Below, piece by piece: positions 54,673 through 63,263 of a stretch of 64,000 nucleotides of DNA (the stretch's first letter is position 1; every line of letters starts with the position of its first letter). The stretch comes from Ligilactobacillus sp900765635. GTDB lineage: Bacteria; Bacillota; Bacilli; Lactobacillales; Lactobacillaceae. The translations under genes were made by a program, and so were the position numbers. The stretch is taken from contig NZ_CASCJC010000001.1 in NCBI RefSeq assembly GCF_949152225.1, positions 1,550,001 to 1,614,000 of the forward strand. Direction: 5' to 3'. The notes under the pieces are model-generated. The model was not told the origin of the DNA. It did no database searches and worked only from the letters and a program-made list of their open reading frames with translations.

Positions 54673-55566
54673 TCACTTATTTAAATAACGCTTGAAAAAA
54701 GCAACCTCATCATCATTACACAAACTAGCAATTCCATCTCTTTGGTTAACGTGAAAGACATGATAACGTGGATTTTTCTCATCTCCATAGACGTGTAATT
54801 CATGATCAATTCCTTTAGCTAACAAATATCCATCCAAACGAAAGGCCGCATCATGCAAGAAATCATGGCTTGAAGTCATCACAAACAATGGTGGCATATC
54901 TTGATTCATATATTTTTCCACTTCTAGTTTTTCTAACGGATACGAACCATCATCTTGTTTGAAATAAGCTTCACCCACACCTGCTTGGTTTTCTGATTGA
55001 TCTATAAAGTAAACACCACAATTCAAAGCAGTCGCTCTTACTGTCAATTCAGGGCGTTCATAACCAAATAATGCCCGATAAGCTGGATTGCTTAAGATAG
55101 TAACATATTGTTGCGCCATTTGTCCGCCTGCACTATCACCTACAACAAAGACATTATCTAAATCAAGGTTGTAATTTATGGCATTTTGAACGACCCAATG
55201 AAAAACAGCATTGATGTCATCTAATTCTTTAGGAAACTTAACTTCTGGTGCTAAGCGGTAATTAAAGTTAACCACCGCAAAACCTCGTTTAGCCAAGCCC
55301 ATCCCATAAAATTGATAAGTTTCTTTAGTCCCATAGCACCAGCCACCACCATGAATACTGATAATAACAGGAATTTTTTCATTGATATCTTCTGGCAAAT
55401 AAAGATCCAATAGATGCCATTTAGGATCTGGACCGTAACTCAAATCATCAATGCGCTTTACTCCTGGAATTTGTAAAGGCAAACCAGCATCGCGCTTATC
55501 GTCGTTTGCTTTAGATTGAGTGCGCATTTGTTCAATTTGTTGTAATACTTCTTCGTAAGTCATCAT
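54673..55566 (-). CDS. Alpha/beta hydrolase (HSL-type esterase/lipase)
   Basis: About 297 residues. Oxyanion motif ISIHGGGWCYG, nucleophile elbow VVGDSAGGQMA, and late Asp/His region (TSSHDFLHDA ... YHVFHVN). The HGGG plus GDSAGG pair places it in the hormone-sensitive-lipase group; a short-chain ester is the likely substrate. Cytoplasmic. ATG at 55566 follows AAAGGG; a second ATG is the next codon. Monocistronic. Confidence 0.88.
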   Translation of the reverse strand: MMTYEEVLQQIEQMRTQSKANDDKRDAGLPLQIPGVKRIDDLSYGPDPKWHLLDLYLPEDINEKIPVIISIHGGGWCYGTKETYQFYGMGLAKRGFAVVNFNYRLAPEVKFPKELDDINAVFHWVVQNAINYNLDLDNVFVVGDSAGGQMAQQYVTILSNPAYRALFGYERPELTVRATALNCGVYFIDQSENQAGVGEAYFKQDDGSYPLEKLEVEKYMNQDMPPLFVMTSSHDFLHDAAFRLDGYLLAKGIDHELHVYGDEKNPRYHVFHVNQRDGIASLCNDDEVAFFKRYLNK

Positions 55567-55676
55567 TACCAACCCTTTCGCTTTTAAATCACTTCTCAAT
55601 ACCAATATTATAAGCAACACTCCTTAACTTAAAAAGCGCTTACTTGACTAAAATGTGGCTCTAATTAACCTTTTAA

Positions 55677-55725
55677 AAAAACAAAATGCACTACATAATC
55701 AAATTCAGATTATGCAATGCATTTT
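55677..55725 (-). terminator. Terminator of the GH16 gene
   Basis: Minus strand AAAATGCATTGCATAATC faces GATTATGTAGTGCATTTT, then a U-rich run. Confidence 0.85.
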
Positions 55726-55736
55726 AATCTAGTTAA

Positions 55737-58079
55737 TTATTTACGTTTAAATAAAGCTACTACACTAACTCCTGCTGTCAACAAACCTAAAGCACTTAAA
55801 ATAATTCCCTTATTTTCTCCAGCTTGTGGAAGCTTAGAATTCTTGTCATCTTTTTTACTTTCAAGAATTACTTGATCTTGCTTATCTTGCGTTGGCTCTG
55901 CTGGCTTTTGAACATCTTTTAGAACCAATTGCTTTTGGGCATTTTCTAAATCTTGATAAGCTAGTGTCATTTGTGCGTACGTAGGATCAAGTTGTTCCAA
56001 CACAGCTTTTGCTTTAGTAAGACTTGTTTGTAAAGTTGCTAAAGATTGAGCAGTATATTTATCTGTTTGTGTTACAAGTTTTTGAGCAACTGCTATTTGC
56101 GCTTGAAGTTGTTCTTTAGAAACAGAAGCATTCCCTGTCACATCAATACTTTCTTGCATTGTAAAACCATTTTTACTGTAGGTTGCAGACACTTTTTGTG
56201 TTCCTTGGACTAAAACTGTATCTGGCTTATCCCAACTCCAACCATCAGGAAGTGCAATGCTTGCTAGCGTATCTTTAGCATAACCTACTGCCTTTAATCC
56301 GTTAGCTGCCAAATCAGTTGCCAATGAACGTGGTTTAACCGTCAACAAAACAGCTTTTCTAGTAGCTGGTATGGTCTTATCTTCTGTATTCACCGCACTG
56401 TAATATAAATTATACTTACCAGCAGGCAATGTTGCTAGTTTAGCAGCATCATCTTTGCCACTACATACCAAGTGAACATTAGTATTTCCACCGGTATTTT
56501 GGAATTGATATTCATCATCAACAGAAAAATCTAATTTGGTATTTTTATCCGATGTAACTCCTGCTAATAAATCTGGAATTTCTCCTTGAGTCATTGTTAC
56601 ATCTTTTGCCCCTGTAATTTTAGCGGCATTTGCATAGTATTGTTGCGCATCAGCTTTTTGTTGTTCATTTTGTGCATAATAAATATAATCAACATCAAAT
56701 TCTTGACCTGCTAAGTTTGCACCCGCATCTCCTGGCCAATTACCACCTGCAGCTAAATTCAATTGTACATATTGCGGACGATCAAGCGTCTTTAAAGCCA
56801 ATGGATCATTGCTATAATCGACAGTCCGTACAATTTTGTTGTCGACATACCATTCCACTTTTCCTTTACTCCAATTGATTCCAAAAATATGATACCCGTC
56901 ATTAAAGTTTGTACCATCACTTAATGCATAAGAGGTCCCGTTGCCTGCATATTTACCATTATCTTTATCTGCTGCATCCCCATAATGTAGCGTTTGATAA
57001 ACGGTCTTATTTCCTTGAGATGTATCACCATCTTGACCTATTAATTCCATAATATCCATTTCTCCAGAAACAGGCCATGGAGCACCTTGTTGTGAATTAA
57101 TCTTACCATCTAACGTAAAGTCTGAACCTAAAGTCCAAAATGCTGGGAATACACCTTTACCCTTAGGCAATTTAGCTCTTATTTCGATTCGACCATATAG
57201 AAATTCTTGTTTACCATGCGTTCTGATGCTTCCTGAATTATAAATTACTTTGCGATCACCACGCGGATTTGTATATTGGTCTTCTTTTGCTCTATCGGTT
57301 AGGCGTAATTTCAAGGTTCCATCAGAAACATCGACATTTTCTTTACTGTTAACATAATGTTCTTGTTCAACACCACGAATACTTCCTAATTCATAATCCC
57401 ATTTAGAAGTATCGAGTTGTTGTTCATTAAAATCATCAGCCCAAATAATATTATAATTATCGTCTTGAGCAGTGCTCTTCTCTTTTAATTTAACATCATC
57501 CATGCAAGCCACTGTATTTTTTTGTGATGAAGTTGCTTGATCAAACCATCGACCAATCCCAACTGCAAATAAAGTTGTATCATCTGTCATAAATTCAAGA
57601 CTTACATCTTGCCATTCACCAGTATCTGCATATACGTTTAAATCTTTAAAATAATTAGCAACATTTACGTCGCCTTTTTTCACATCAAAAGTAATATAAT
57701 CACTAGGATTAGAACTTTGAACCTTGACTTTTGCACTCAGCACATAAGTTGTATGTTTTTTTAAAGTAACATCTTGCCAAATATGTCCATTAGCATGATT
57801 ATCAGTTGTTTTATTTAATACGGCCATATTACTTCCAGATTTTTCATCCTTAATCACTCCTGAATCTTGGCCAACTATATTCCAATTATTGTCCGCATTT
57901 TCAAAATTACCATTTTGTAATAAATTATCAGTCTGTAAATCAACCAATTCATGCTCATGTTTAACTTCATTTTTGGTTGCAGCTAAAATTGTATGCGGCG
58001 TGGTAGCAACCGTTGCAGCATAACTTCCCATCAATATTAATGCCATAGAAGCGTGTGCTAATTTGCTATATTTAATCAT
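55737..58079 (-). CDS. Cell-wall-anchored GH16 beta-glucanase
   Basis: 780 residues: signal peptide (1-~34); CBM4/9-like module (~52-200, LLQNGNFENADNNW); GH16 catalytic domain (~205-480) with GEMDIMELIGQ (ExDxxE near 340-347) and EHYVNSKENV; Ig/beta modules; FIVAR-like helical repeat (~655-725); and the sorting signal LPQAGENKG, hydrophobic helix and KRK. It hydrolyses beta-1,3- or mixed beta-glucan at the cell surface (laminarinase/licheninase type). Downstream of the EIIC and DUF7916-type genes in the same direction, with a cre-like palindrome before its ribosome site. Confidence 0.9.
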   Translation of the reverse strand: MIKYSKLAHASMALILMGSYAATVATTPHTILAATKNEVKHEHELVDLQTDNLLQNGNFENADNNWNIVGQDSGVIKDEKSGSNMAVLNKTTDNHANGHIWQDVTLKKHTTYVLSAKVKVQSSNPSDYITFDVKKGDVNVANYFKDLNVYADTGEWQDVSLEFMTDDTTLFAVGIGRWFDQATSSQKNTVACMDDVKLKEKSTAQDDNYNIIWADDFNEQQLDTSKWDYELGSIRGVEQEHYVNSKENVDVSDGTLKLRLTDRAKEDQYTNPRGDRKVIYNSGSIRTHGKQEFLYGRIEIRAKLPKGKGVFPAFWTLGSDFTLDGKINSQQGAPWPVSGEMDIMELIGQDGDTSQGNKTVYQTLHYGDAADKDNGKYAGNGTSYALSDGTNFNDGYHIFGINWSKGKVEWYVDNKIVRTVDYSNDPLALKTLDRPQYVQLNLAAGGNWPGDAGANLAGQEFDVDYIYYAQNEQQKADAQQYYANAAKITGAKDVTMTQGEIPDLLAGVTSDKNTKLDFSVDDEYQFQNTGGNTNVHLVCSGKDDAAKLATLPAGKYNLYYSAVNTEDKTIPATRKAVLLTVKPRSLATDLAANGLKAVGYAKDTLASIALPDGWSWDKPDTVLVQGTQKVSATYSKNGFTMQESIDVTGNASVSKEQLQAQIAVAQKLVTQTDKYTAQSLATLQTSLTKAKAVLEQLDPTYAQMTLAYQDLENAQKQLVLKDVQKPAEPTQDKQDQVILESKKDDKNSKLPQAGENKGIILSALGLLTAGVSVVALFKRK

Positions 58080-58092
58080 TATAAAACCTCCT

Positions 58093-58161
58093 GAAACCGT
58101 TTCCTTTTTACAAAAGAAATAAATCCGACCTACATTTATACACCCATTGCAGATCGGATTT
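58093..58161 (-). promoter_or_regulatory. cre-like palindrome and hairpin between GH16 gene and upstream gene
   Basis: GAAACCGTTTC (58093-58103) is a LacI/CcpA-type palindrome about 14 nt before the GH16 ATG. Upstream on the transcript, AAATCCGATCT and AGGTCGGATTT (58121-58161) form a hairpin with only a weak U-run, so it may attenuate or process rather than fully end the EIIC transcript. Confidence 0.55.
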
Positions 58162-58172
58162 ACTATTTTTAT

Positions 58173-59102
58173 TTAACGATTAATCGAGCGCGCCATCCGT
58201 TGAATAGCATGACGTTCGCCACGAATTGCCTTACTTAAAGCATAGATATTGTCAAATGGTGATTGAACTCCCCAAGCAGCATCGCCGATATGTTGAATAT
58301 CAACCCCACAAATTTTATTGCGAATTGCAATATTTTCTAAATAGCTTGCTCCCGAGCCTTCTTGACTTGTACCAATCGTACTCATCACCAACCCATCATG
58401 AGCATGCACATATTTGACAATTGCCTTTAATTCAACTTCATCAAATTCAGGAACTGTCCCAACAGCTGGAACTAAGATTACATCAGCACCAGCTTCCAAG
58501 AAAGCTTTAACTGCATCAAGACTAACTACAGGTTCATCAACCCCTGCACCATGCATCTTACCAGCAATTACAAGCCCACTAAAATGTTGCTTTGCAAGTT
58601 TTACATTAGCTGCAATCTGTGCGTTTGTAACACCTGTTCCTGGGTTACCTGTCAAAACGATAAAGTTAAACCCTAATTTTTCAGCCGCTTGTAAGGTTTC
58701 AACGCTTGCCATACGTCCTTTAGAAATCTCTAGACGATCTTCCGCCATTTTTGCTTGTGGATCGACAGGCTCCAAGTTAACACCAATCGGACGACCAACT
58801 AACTTTTGTAGACGGCGAATGCTTTGTCCATCATGATGTGCCTTGGCTGTTGCTAACGTCTCTTCTCCCTTATATAATCCTAAAATAACCGGTTCTAAAA
58901 CATCTAAAGCATTTAATAAAATCATGTCAGCCCCAAATGCTGCCGCAATTTCAGAAGTTGTCAAACCATCGATTCCTTCATGTACGACGACATTTTCACT
59001 TAAAACAACACGACCTTCACTAGCTTTAATACTTTTCTTAAGCATCGCACCATCCATCGCTAAGACTTCACTGGTGTCAGCACTGATTAATCTTTTAACC
59101 AT
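58173..59102 (-). CDS. TIM-barrel-like protein of unknown function (PTS-associated, DUF7916-like)
   Basis: About 309 residues, no signal peptide. Alternating beta/alpha pattern: GADMILLNALDVLEPVI, GFNFIVLTGNPGTGVTN, SGLVIAGKMHGAGVDEP, ADVILVPAVGTVPEF and VMSTIGTSQEGSGAS, as in phosphoenolpyruvate-mutase or phosphosugar TIM barrels. Similar genes accompany PTS EIIC genes in other Firmicutes, but I know of no assigned reaction. ATG at 59102 follows GAAAGGAACG. It lies between EIIC and the GH16 gene, which suggests a role in beta-glucan-derived sugar use. Confidence 0.7.
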   Translation of the reverse strand: MVKRLISADTSEVLAMDGAMLKKSIKASEGRVVLSENVVVHEGIDGLTTSEIAAAFGADMILLNALDVLEPVILGLYKGEETLATAKAHHDGQSIRRLQKLVGRPIGVNLEPVDPQAKMAEDRLEISKGRMASVETLQAAEKLGFNFIVLTGNPGTGVTNAQIAANVKLAKQHFSGLVIAGKMHGAGVDEPVVSLDAVKAFLEAGADVILVPAVGTVPEFDEVELKAIVKYVHAHDGLVMSTIGTSQEGSGASYLENIAIRNKICGVDIQHIGDAAWGVQSPFDNIYALSKAIRGERHAIQRMARSINR

Positions 59103-59136
59103 TTGCACGTTCCTTTCACAATTCAATTCCTAACAA

Positions 59137-60465
59137 TTATTCGCCCATTTCAGCCATTTTTTGTTGTTTATTGACCATAGAAATGAATGGCAAATAAATT
59201 GCGATATCAATTACTACGTTAATTAATTGTAACACAGAACCTTGCCAGCTGTTAGTTGCCAAGAAACCAGATAAAACTGGTGGCATTGTCCAAGGAACAA
59301 CAGCTCCGGTACATAATGGAACAATTCCTGTACTCATTGCAAAGTATGTTGTGATTGCGTTAATCATTGGTGCAAGAACAAATGGAATGATTAATGCTGT
59401 GTTCAAAACAACTGGTAAACCAAACATTGTTGGTTCGTTAATGTTAAATAAACCTGGAGTAATGGTTAATGGTGCCAATACTTCTGTTTCTTTACTTGCC
59501 TTCTTGGATAAAACAATCAAACCAATAGCTAAAACTAAACCGATGGTAGCACCGCCACCACCCATGTAAACAAAGTTATCGATGAATGGTTGAGTTACAA
59601 CGTGACCACCATGAGCCAAGTCTAAGTTACCTTTTGTAGCCAATAAACGGTTTGCATCAGTGTTCATCAACCAAACTGGTTGCAAGACACTGTTGATAAC
59701 ATTACCACCGTGAATACCAACAAACCAAAACAAACTGTTAAGCATGATAGCTACTAATGTTCCGCCTAAGGTATCACCTAAAATACCTAATGGCTTGGAT
59801 AAGATGTGTAATAACAAATCATGAATGTTACCCAACCCTGTCCAAGTTAAGATAGCATAAATAGCGCCAAATAAAGTGATAATAACAGCACCTGGAATCA
59901 AAGCACTGAAACTCTTAGAAACTGCAGGTGGTACTGCTTCAGGCATCTTGATACGGATATCGCGATTGATAAACCATTGGAAAAGCCCCCCGGCAATCAA
60001 ACCAATAATAATTGCAATAAACAAACCTTTACTTCCTAAGTAACCATAAGGCATACCTTCAAGTGGTGCTTTATCTCCACTCATGATACTTGGAGTAACA
60101 ACAAAGAATGATGCTAATGCGATAATCCCTGCGGATTTACCGTCTGTTTTGTATTGTTCTGCATAACTAGATGCAATACCAAATGCACCTACTAAACCTA
60201 ACAAGCCAAATGAACCATTTGAAATCTTGTTAAAGATATCAAGAATAGCCACACCGTTAAACTTAGTATTAGCTACCCAATTAGTCCATGCATCAATTGG
60301 GAAACTACCCAAAATTGTAAATAATGAACCGATGATAATTAATGGCATTGCCAAAACGATGCCATCACGAATTGCAATCAACGGTTTAAAAGAACTGAGC
60401 TTTACAGCTACAGGCATAAGAACTCTTTCAATGAAACTATCAACGCCTTTTGATTTTCCAGCCAT
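59137..60465 (-). CDS. PTS EIIC, lactose/cellobiose family (beta-glucan locus)
   Basis: 442 residues, ten or so membrane segments and the EIIC signature FNINEPTMFGLPVVLNTALI; N-terminal AIRDGIVLAMPLIIIGSLF. AGGAGG site before ATG. No EIIA/EIIB next door. With the GH16 enzyme downstream, beta-glucan oligosaccharides (laminaribiose, cellobiose, gentiobiose) are plausible substrates. Divergent from a ROK repressor. Confidence 0.9.
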   Translation of the reverse strand: MAGKSKGVDSFIERVLMPVAVKLSSFKPLIAIRDGIVLAMPLIIIGSLFTILGSFPIDAWTNWVANTKFNGVAILDIFNKISNGSFGLLGLVGAFGIASSYAEQYKTDGKSAGIIALASFFVVTPSIMSGDKAPLEGMPYGYLGSKGLFIAIIIGLIAGGLFQWFINRDIRIKMPEAVPPAVSKSFSALIPGAVIITLFGAIYAILTWTGLGNIHDLLLHILSKPLGILGDTLGGTLVAIMLNSLFWFVGIHGGNVINSVLQPVWLMNTDANRLLATKGNLDLAHGGHVVTQPFIDNFVYMGGGGATIGLVLAIGLIVLSKKASKETEVLAPLTITPGLFNINEPTMFGLPVVLNTALIIPFVLAPMINAITTYFAMSTGIVPLCTGAVVPWTMPPVLSGFLATNSWQGSVLQLINVVIDIAIYLPFISMVNKQQKMAEMGE

Positions 60466-60577
60466 GATATTTTCCTCCTAAAAAATAATAATTTGTAAAT
60501 AAATAACGCTGCTTTAGTTATTAAAAATAAATAATTTCTAAACCTTAAATTTTAATTCTTTCTAGCAACTAAAACTT

Positions 60578-60591
60578 ATTTACAAGTAAAT
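60578..60591. promoter_or_regulatory. Operator candidate between EIIC and ROK repressor
   Basis: ATTTACAAGTAAAT has perfect 6-bp arms around a 2-bp centre, and sits mid-way in the divergent promoter region. Likely bound by the ROK repressor. Confidence 0.5.
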
Positions 60592-60636
60592 GATAGCGTA
60601 ATCATAATTTTTTTGCAACTGTTTTCTTTTTGGGTA

Positions 60637-60665
60637 TTGTTTATTTTTTATAATTATTATACAAT
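60637..60665 (+). promoter_or_regulatory. Promoter of the ROK repressor
   Basis: TTGTTT, 17 nt, TACAAT; AAGGAGCG ribosome site follows. Confidence 0.55.
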
Positions 60666-60711
60666 GGTATCAAGGATTTTATTTCTTTTTTATTATTAAG
60701 GAGCGTCACTT

Positions 60712-61887
60712 ATGGCTTATACTAAAAAGCAACTTGAGATTCGTAGTAAAATACTAGATAAAATTTATACCAACGGCGCTATATCCCGAATCGATATTGC
60801 CACTAAAACCGGAATCACGCCTGCAACTACAACTAAAGTCACGGCAGATTTACTCAAGGAAAAATTAATTACCGAAGTTGAATCTGAAGATACTAGCATT
60901 CATGTCGGTCGAAAAAAAATCTATCTCAAGATTGCACCAAATCACAGCTATTACATCGGTATCGAATTGCATGAATTATTTATCGCATTTTGTTTAACCG
61001 ATAATCTTGGTACAATTTTGCGTAAAAAAATAGTCGAACTCAAAAAGATTCCAAACGGAGCCGACTTTGCTACCGTGTTGCGTGAGTTTGTGGATTCTTG
61101 CCAAGAATTTAAACCATGTGCGTTAGGTTTTGCTTTGCCCGGACATTATAATTCAAGCAAAAACAGGATTGTCAGCAATCGCTTAGCTTGGCAAAATTTT
61201 GATCTTGATCCAGCTATCAAACAACTTCAACTACCCTGCTATTTTGAAAATAATGTTCATTGTATGACATTATGTTATCGTTTATTGAGCAGAAATGTTC
61301 ACGATGAAAATATTTTATTTTTGCACATAGCTCGAGGAATTTTTACTTCTTATGTTTACGATGGAAAAATTCATGGTATCGATAATTTCTTAGTGGGTGA
61401 AGTTGGTCATTGGATCGTTAATCCTGAAGGTGAGTTATGCGATTGTGGTCGGCGTGGGTGCTTACAAAATTATATTAGTCAAGGTGCTATTATTAAAAAA
61501 GCGCGCTTGCTATACGAAACATCTAGCTCAACTTACCTACGCCAACTCGCTAAAAACATTGATGATATCGATTTTTACACCGTACAAAAAGCCTATGAAC
61601 TCGGCGATGAAGGAGTCATCAACATTTTAAATAGCGCTATGAAATATCTTGCGATTACTTTAAACAATCTAGTTATGATGGCAGATACTCATCAAATCGT
61701 ATTGCATGGTGCATTATTTGATTCACAAAAACTCTTTGGTTTGTTGAATCATTACCTAGATGAAAATCGTTTCCAATTGACTAACATTTTAAAACAACAT
61801 CTCATTGTTAAACCTTATAATCAATATGACGGTGCAGTGGCTGGTGCTATTTTGGCTATGCAACAATCTTTAGGTTTGTATCATTAA
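60712..61887 (+). CDS. ROK-family transcriptional repressor (XylR/NagC type)
   Basis: 391 residues: N-terminal winged HTH (ISRIDIATKTGITPATTTKV) and a ROK sugar-binding domain with FALPGHYNSSKNRIVSN, VGEVGHWIVNPEG and the zinc motif CDCGRRGCLQNYIS. The ATP-binding motif is degenerate (ILFLHIARGIFTSYV), fitting a repressor rather than a kinase. Divergent from the EIIC-DUF7916-GH16 genes, which it presumably represses until a sugar binds. Confidence 0.88.
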   Translation: MAYTKKQLEIRSKILDKIYTNGAISRIDIATKTGITPATTTKVTADLLKEKLITEVESEDTSIHVGRKKIYLKIAPNHSYYIGIELHELFIAFCLTDNLGTILRKKIVELKKIPNGADFATVLREFVDSCQEFKPCALGFALPGHYNSSKNRIVSNRLAWQNFDLDPAIKQLQLPCYFENNVHCMTLCYRLLSRNVHDENILFLHIARGIFTSYVYDGKIHGIDNFLVGEVGHWIVNPEGELCDCGRRGCLQNYISQGAIIKKARLLYETSSSTYLRQLAKNIDDIDFYTVQKAYELGDEGVINILNSAMKYLAITLNNLVMMADTHQIVLHGALFDSQKLFGLLNHYLDENRFQLTNILKQHLIVKPYNQYDGAVAGAILAMQQSLGLYH

Positions 61888-61897
61888 CTTTTATAAA

Positions 61898-61936
61898 CAA
61901 AAACCGCTAAGTCAAATGACTCAGCGGTTATTTTTT
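61898..61936. terminator. Bidirectional terminator ROK repressor / glyA
   Basis: AACCGCTAAGTCA (61902-61914) faces TGACTCAGCGGTT (61917-61929), with A/T runs on both sides. Confidence 0.9.
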
Positions 61937-63176
61937 ATGCTTGATATAATGGATATTTGTCAGTCAATGCTTTGACACGTTGACTAGCTTGCTTTAAAGT
62001 AGCTTCATCTTCTGGTGCATGTAACACATCCAAAATAATCTGCGCTACTTCACGACAATCATCTTCTTTAAAGCCACGTGTCGTAATCGCTGCAGTTCCT
62101 AAACGAATACCACTCGTCTTAAATGGACTTAACGTTTCAAATGGAATCGCATTTTTGTTAACTGTAATATTAACTGCATCTAAGACTTTTTCAGCTTGTT
62201 TACCGTTTAGTCCTGTCGCCAAGACTTCTAATAATAACAGATGATTATCGGTCCCACCAGAAACTAAACGCACCTTTTCATCTTTAGCAAACACTCCGAC
62301 CATGGCTTTCATATTTGCTAAAATTTGACGACAATAATCCTTAAATTCTGGCGCTAGAGCTTCCTTAAAAGCAACTGCTTTTCCAGCAATCACATGTTCT
62401 AACGGACCACCTTGCAAACCTGGGAAAATTGCACTATCAATCTTTTTGGAAAGCTGTTCATCATTGGTCAAAATCAAGCCTCCACGCGGACCACGCAAAG
62501 TCTTGTGTGTAGTTGTAGTAACCACATCAGCATAAGGCATTGGATTTGGATGCACACCAGCAGCTACTAACCCAGCGATATGTGCCATATCTACCATCAA
62601 TTTGGCACCAACACTATCTGCAATTTCTCTAAATTTCTTAAAATCAATAATACGTGGATACGCACTAGCTCCGGCAACAATCAGGTCAGGATGACATTTT
62701 TGGGCTATTTGAACAATTTCTTCGTAATCAAGACATTCATCTTCTTGATTAACTTTATAACCAACAAAATTATATGTTTTACCACTAAAATTAACCGGCG
62801 AGCCATGAGTTAAGTGTCCCCCAGCTGACAAATCCATTCCTAAAATTGTCGCTCCTGGATTCACTAACGCAACATAAGCAGCTGCATTGGCTTGTGAACC
62901 AGAATGTGGTTGAACATTAGCAAATTTCGCACCAAACAATGCTTTAGCACGTTCAATCGCCAAATTCTCAACCTCATCGACGCATTGGCAGCCACCATAA
63001 TAACGCCGTCTTGGATAGCCTTCTGCATATTTGTTAGTCAACACACTTCCTTGAGCCGCTAAAACAGCTGGCGATACAATGTTTTCTGAAGCAATCAATT
63101 CAATGTTGGCTTGTTGGCGTTGCTCTTCTTTAGCAATTGCCCCCCATAATTGTGGATCAAATTCTTTAAAATCCAT
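61935..63176 (-). CDS. glyA: Serine hydroxymethyltransferase
   Basis: 413-residue PLP enzyme interconverting serine and glycine with tetrahydrofolate. Motifs: ANIELIASENIVSPAVL, NVQPHSGSQANAAAY, PLP lysine in DVVTTTTHKTLRGPRGG. ATG at 63176 (MDFKEFDPQLW) follows AAAGGATGGTG; the upstream extension to 63236 carries no ribosome site. Single-gene unit. Confidence 0.97.
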   Translation of the reverse strand: MDFKEFDPQLWGAIAKEEQRQQANIELIASENIVSPAVLAAQGSVLTNKYAEGYPRRRYYGGCQCVDEVENLAIERAKALFGAKFANVQPHSGSQANAAAYVALVNPGATILGMDLSAGGHLTHGSPVNFSGKTYNFVGYKVNQEDECLDYEEIVQIAQKCHPDLIVAGASAYPRIIDFKKFREIADSVGAKLMVDMAHIAGLVAAGVHPNPMPYADVVTTTTHKTLRGPRGGLILTNDEQLSKKIDSAIFPGLQGGPLEHVIAGKAVAFKEALAPEFKDYCRQILANMKAMVGVFAKDEKVRLVSGGTDNHLLLLEVLATGLNGKQAEKVLDAVNITVNKNAIPFETLSPFKTSGIRLGTAAITTRGFKEDDCREVAQIILDVLHAPEDEATLKQASQRVKALTDKYPLYQA

Positions 63177-63263
63177 CTTAACACCATCCTTTATTTGCTT
63201 TTGACGTGGTTTAACTTCATTATACATTGCGAACAATTTTTCTTCCAGTCTAAAAATAGTTTG

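Noticed and set aside
58414..59133. Plus-strand ORFs of 96-140 codons
   Set aside because: Antisense shadows of the TIM-barrel-like gene.
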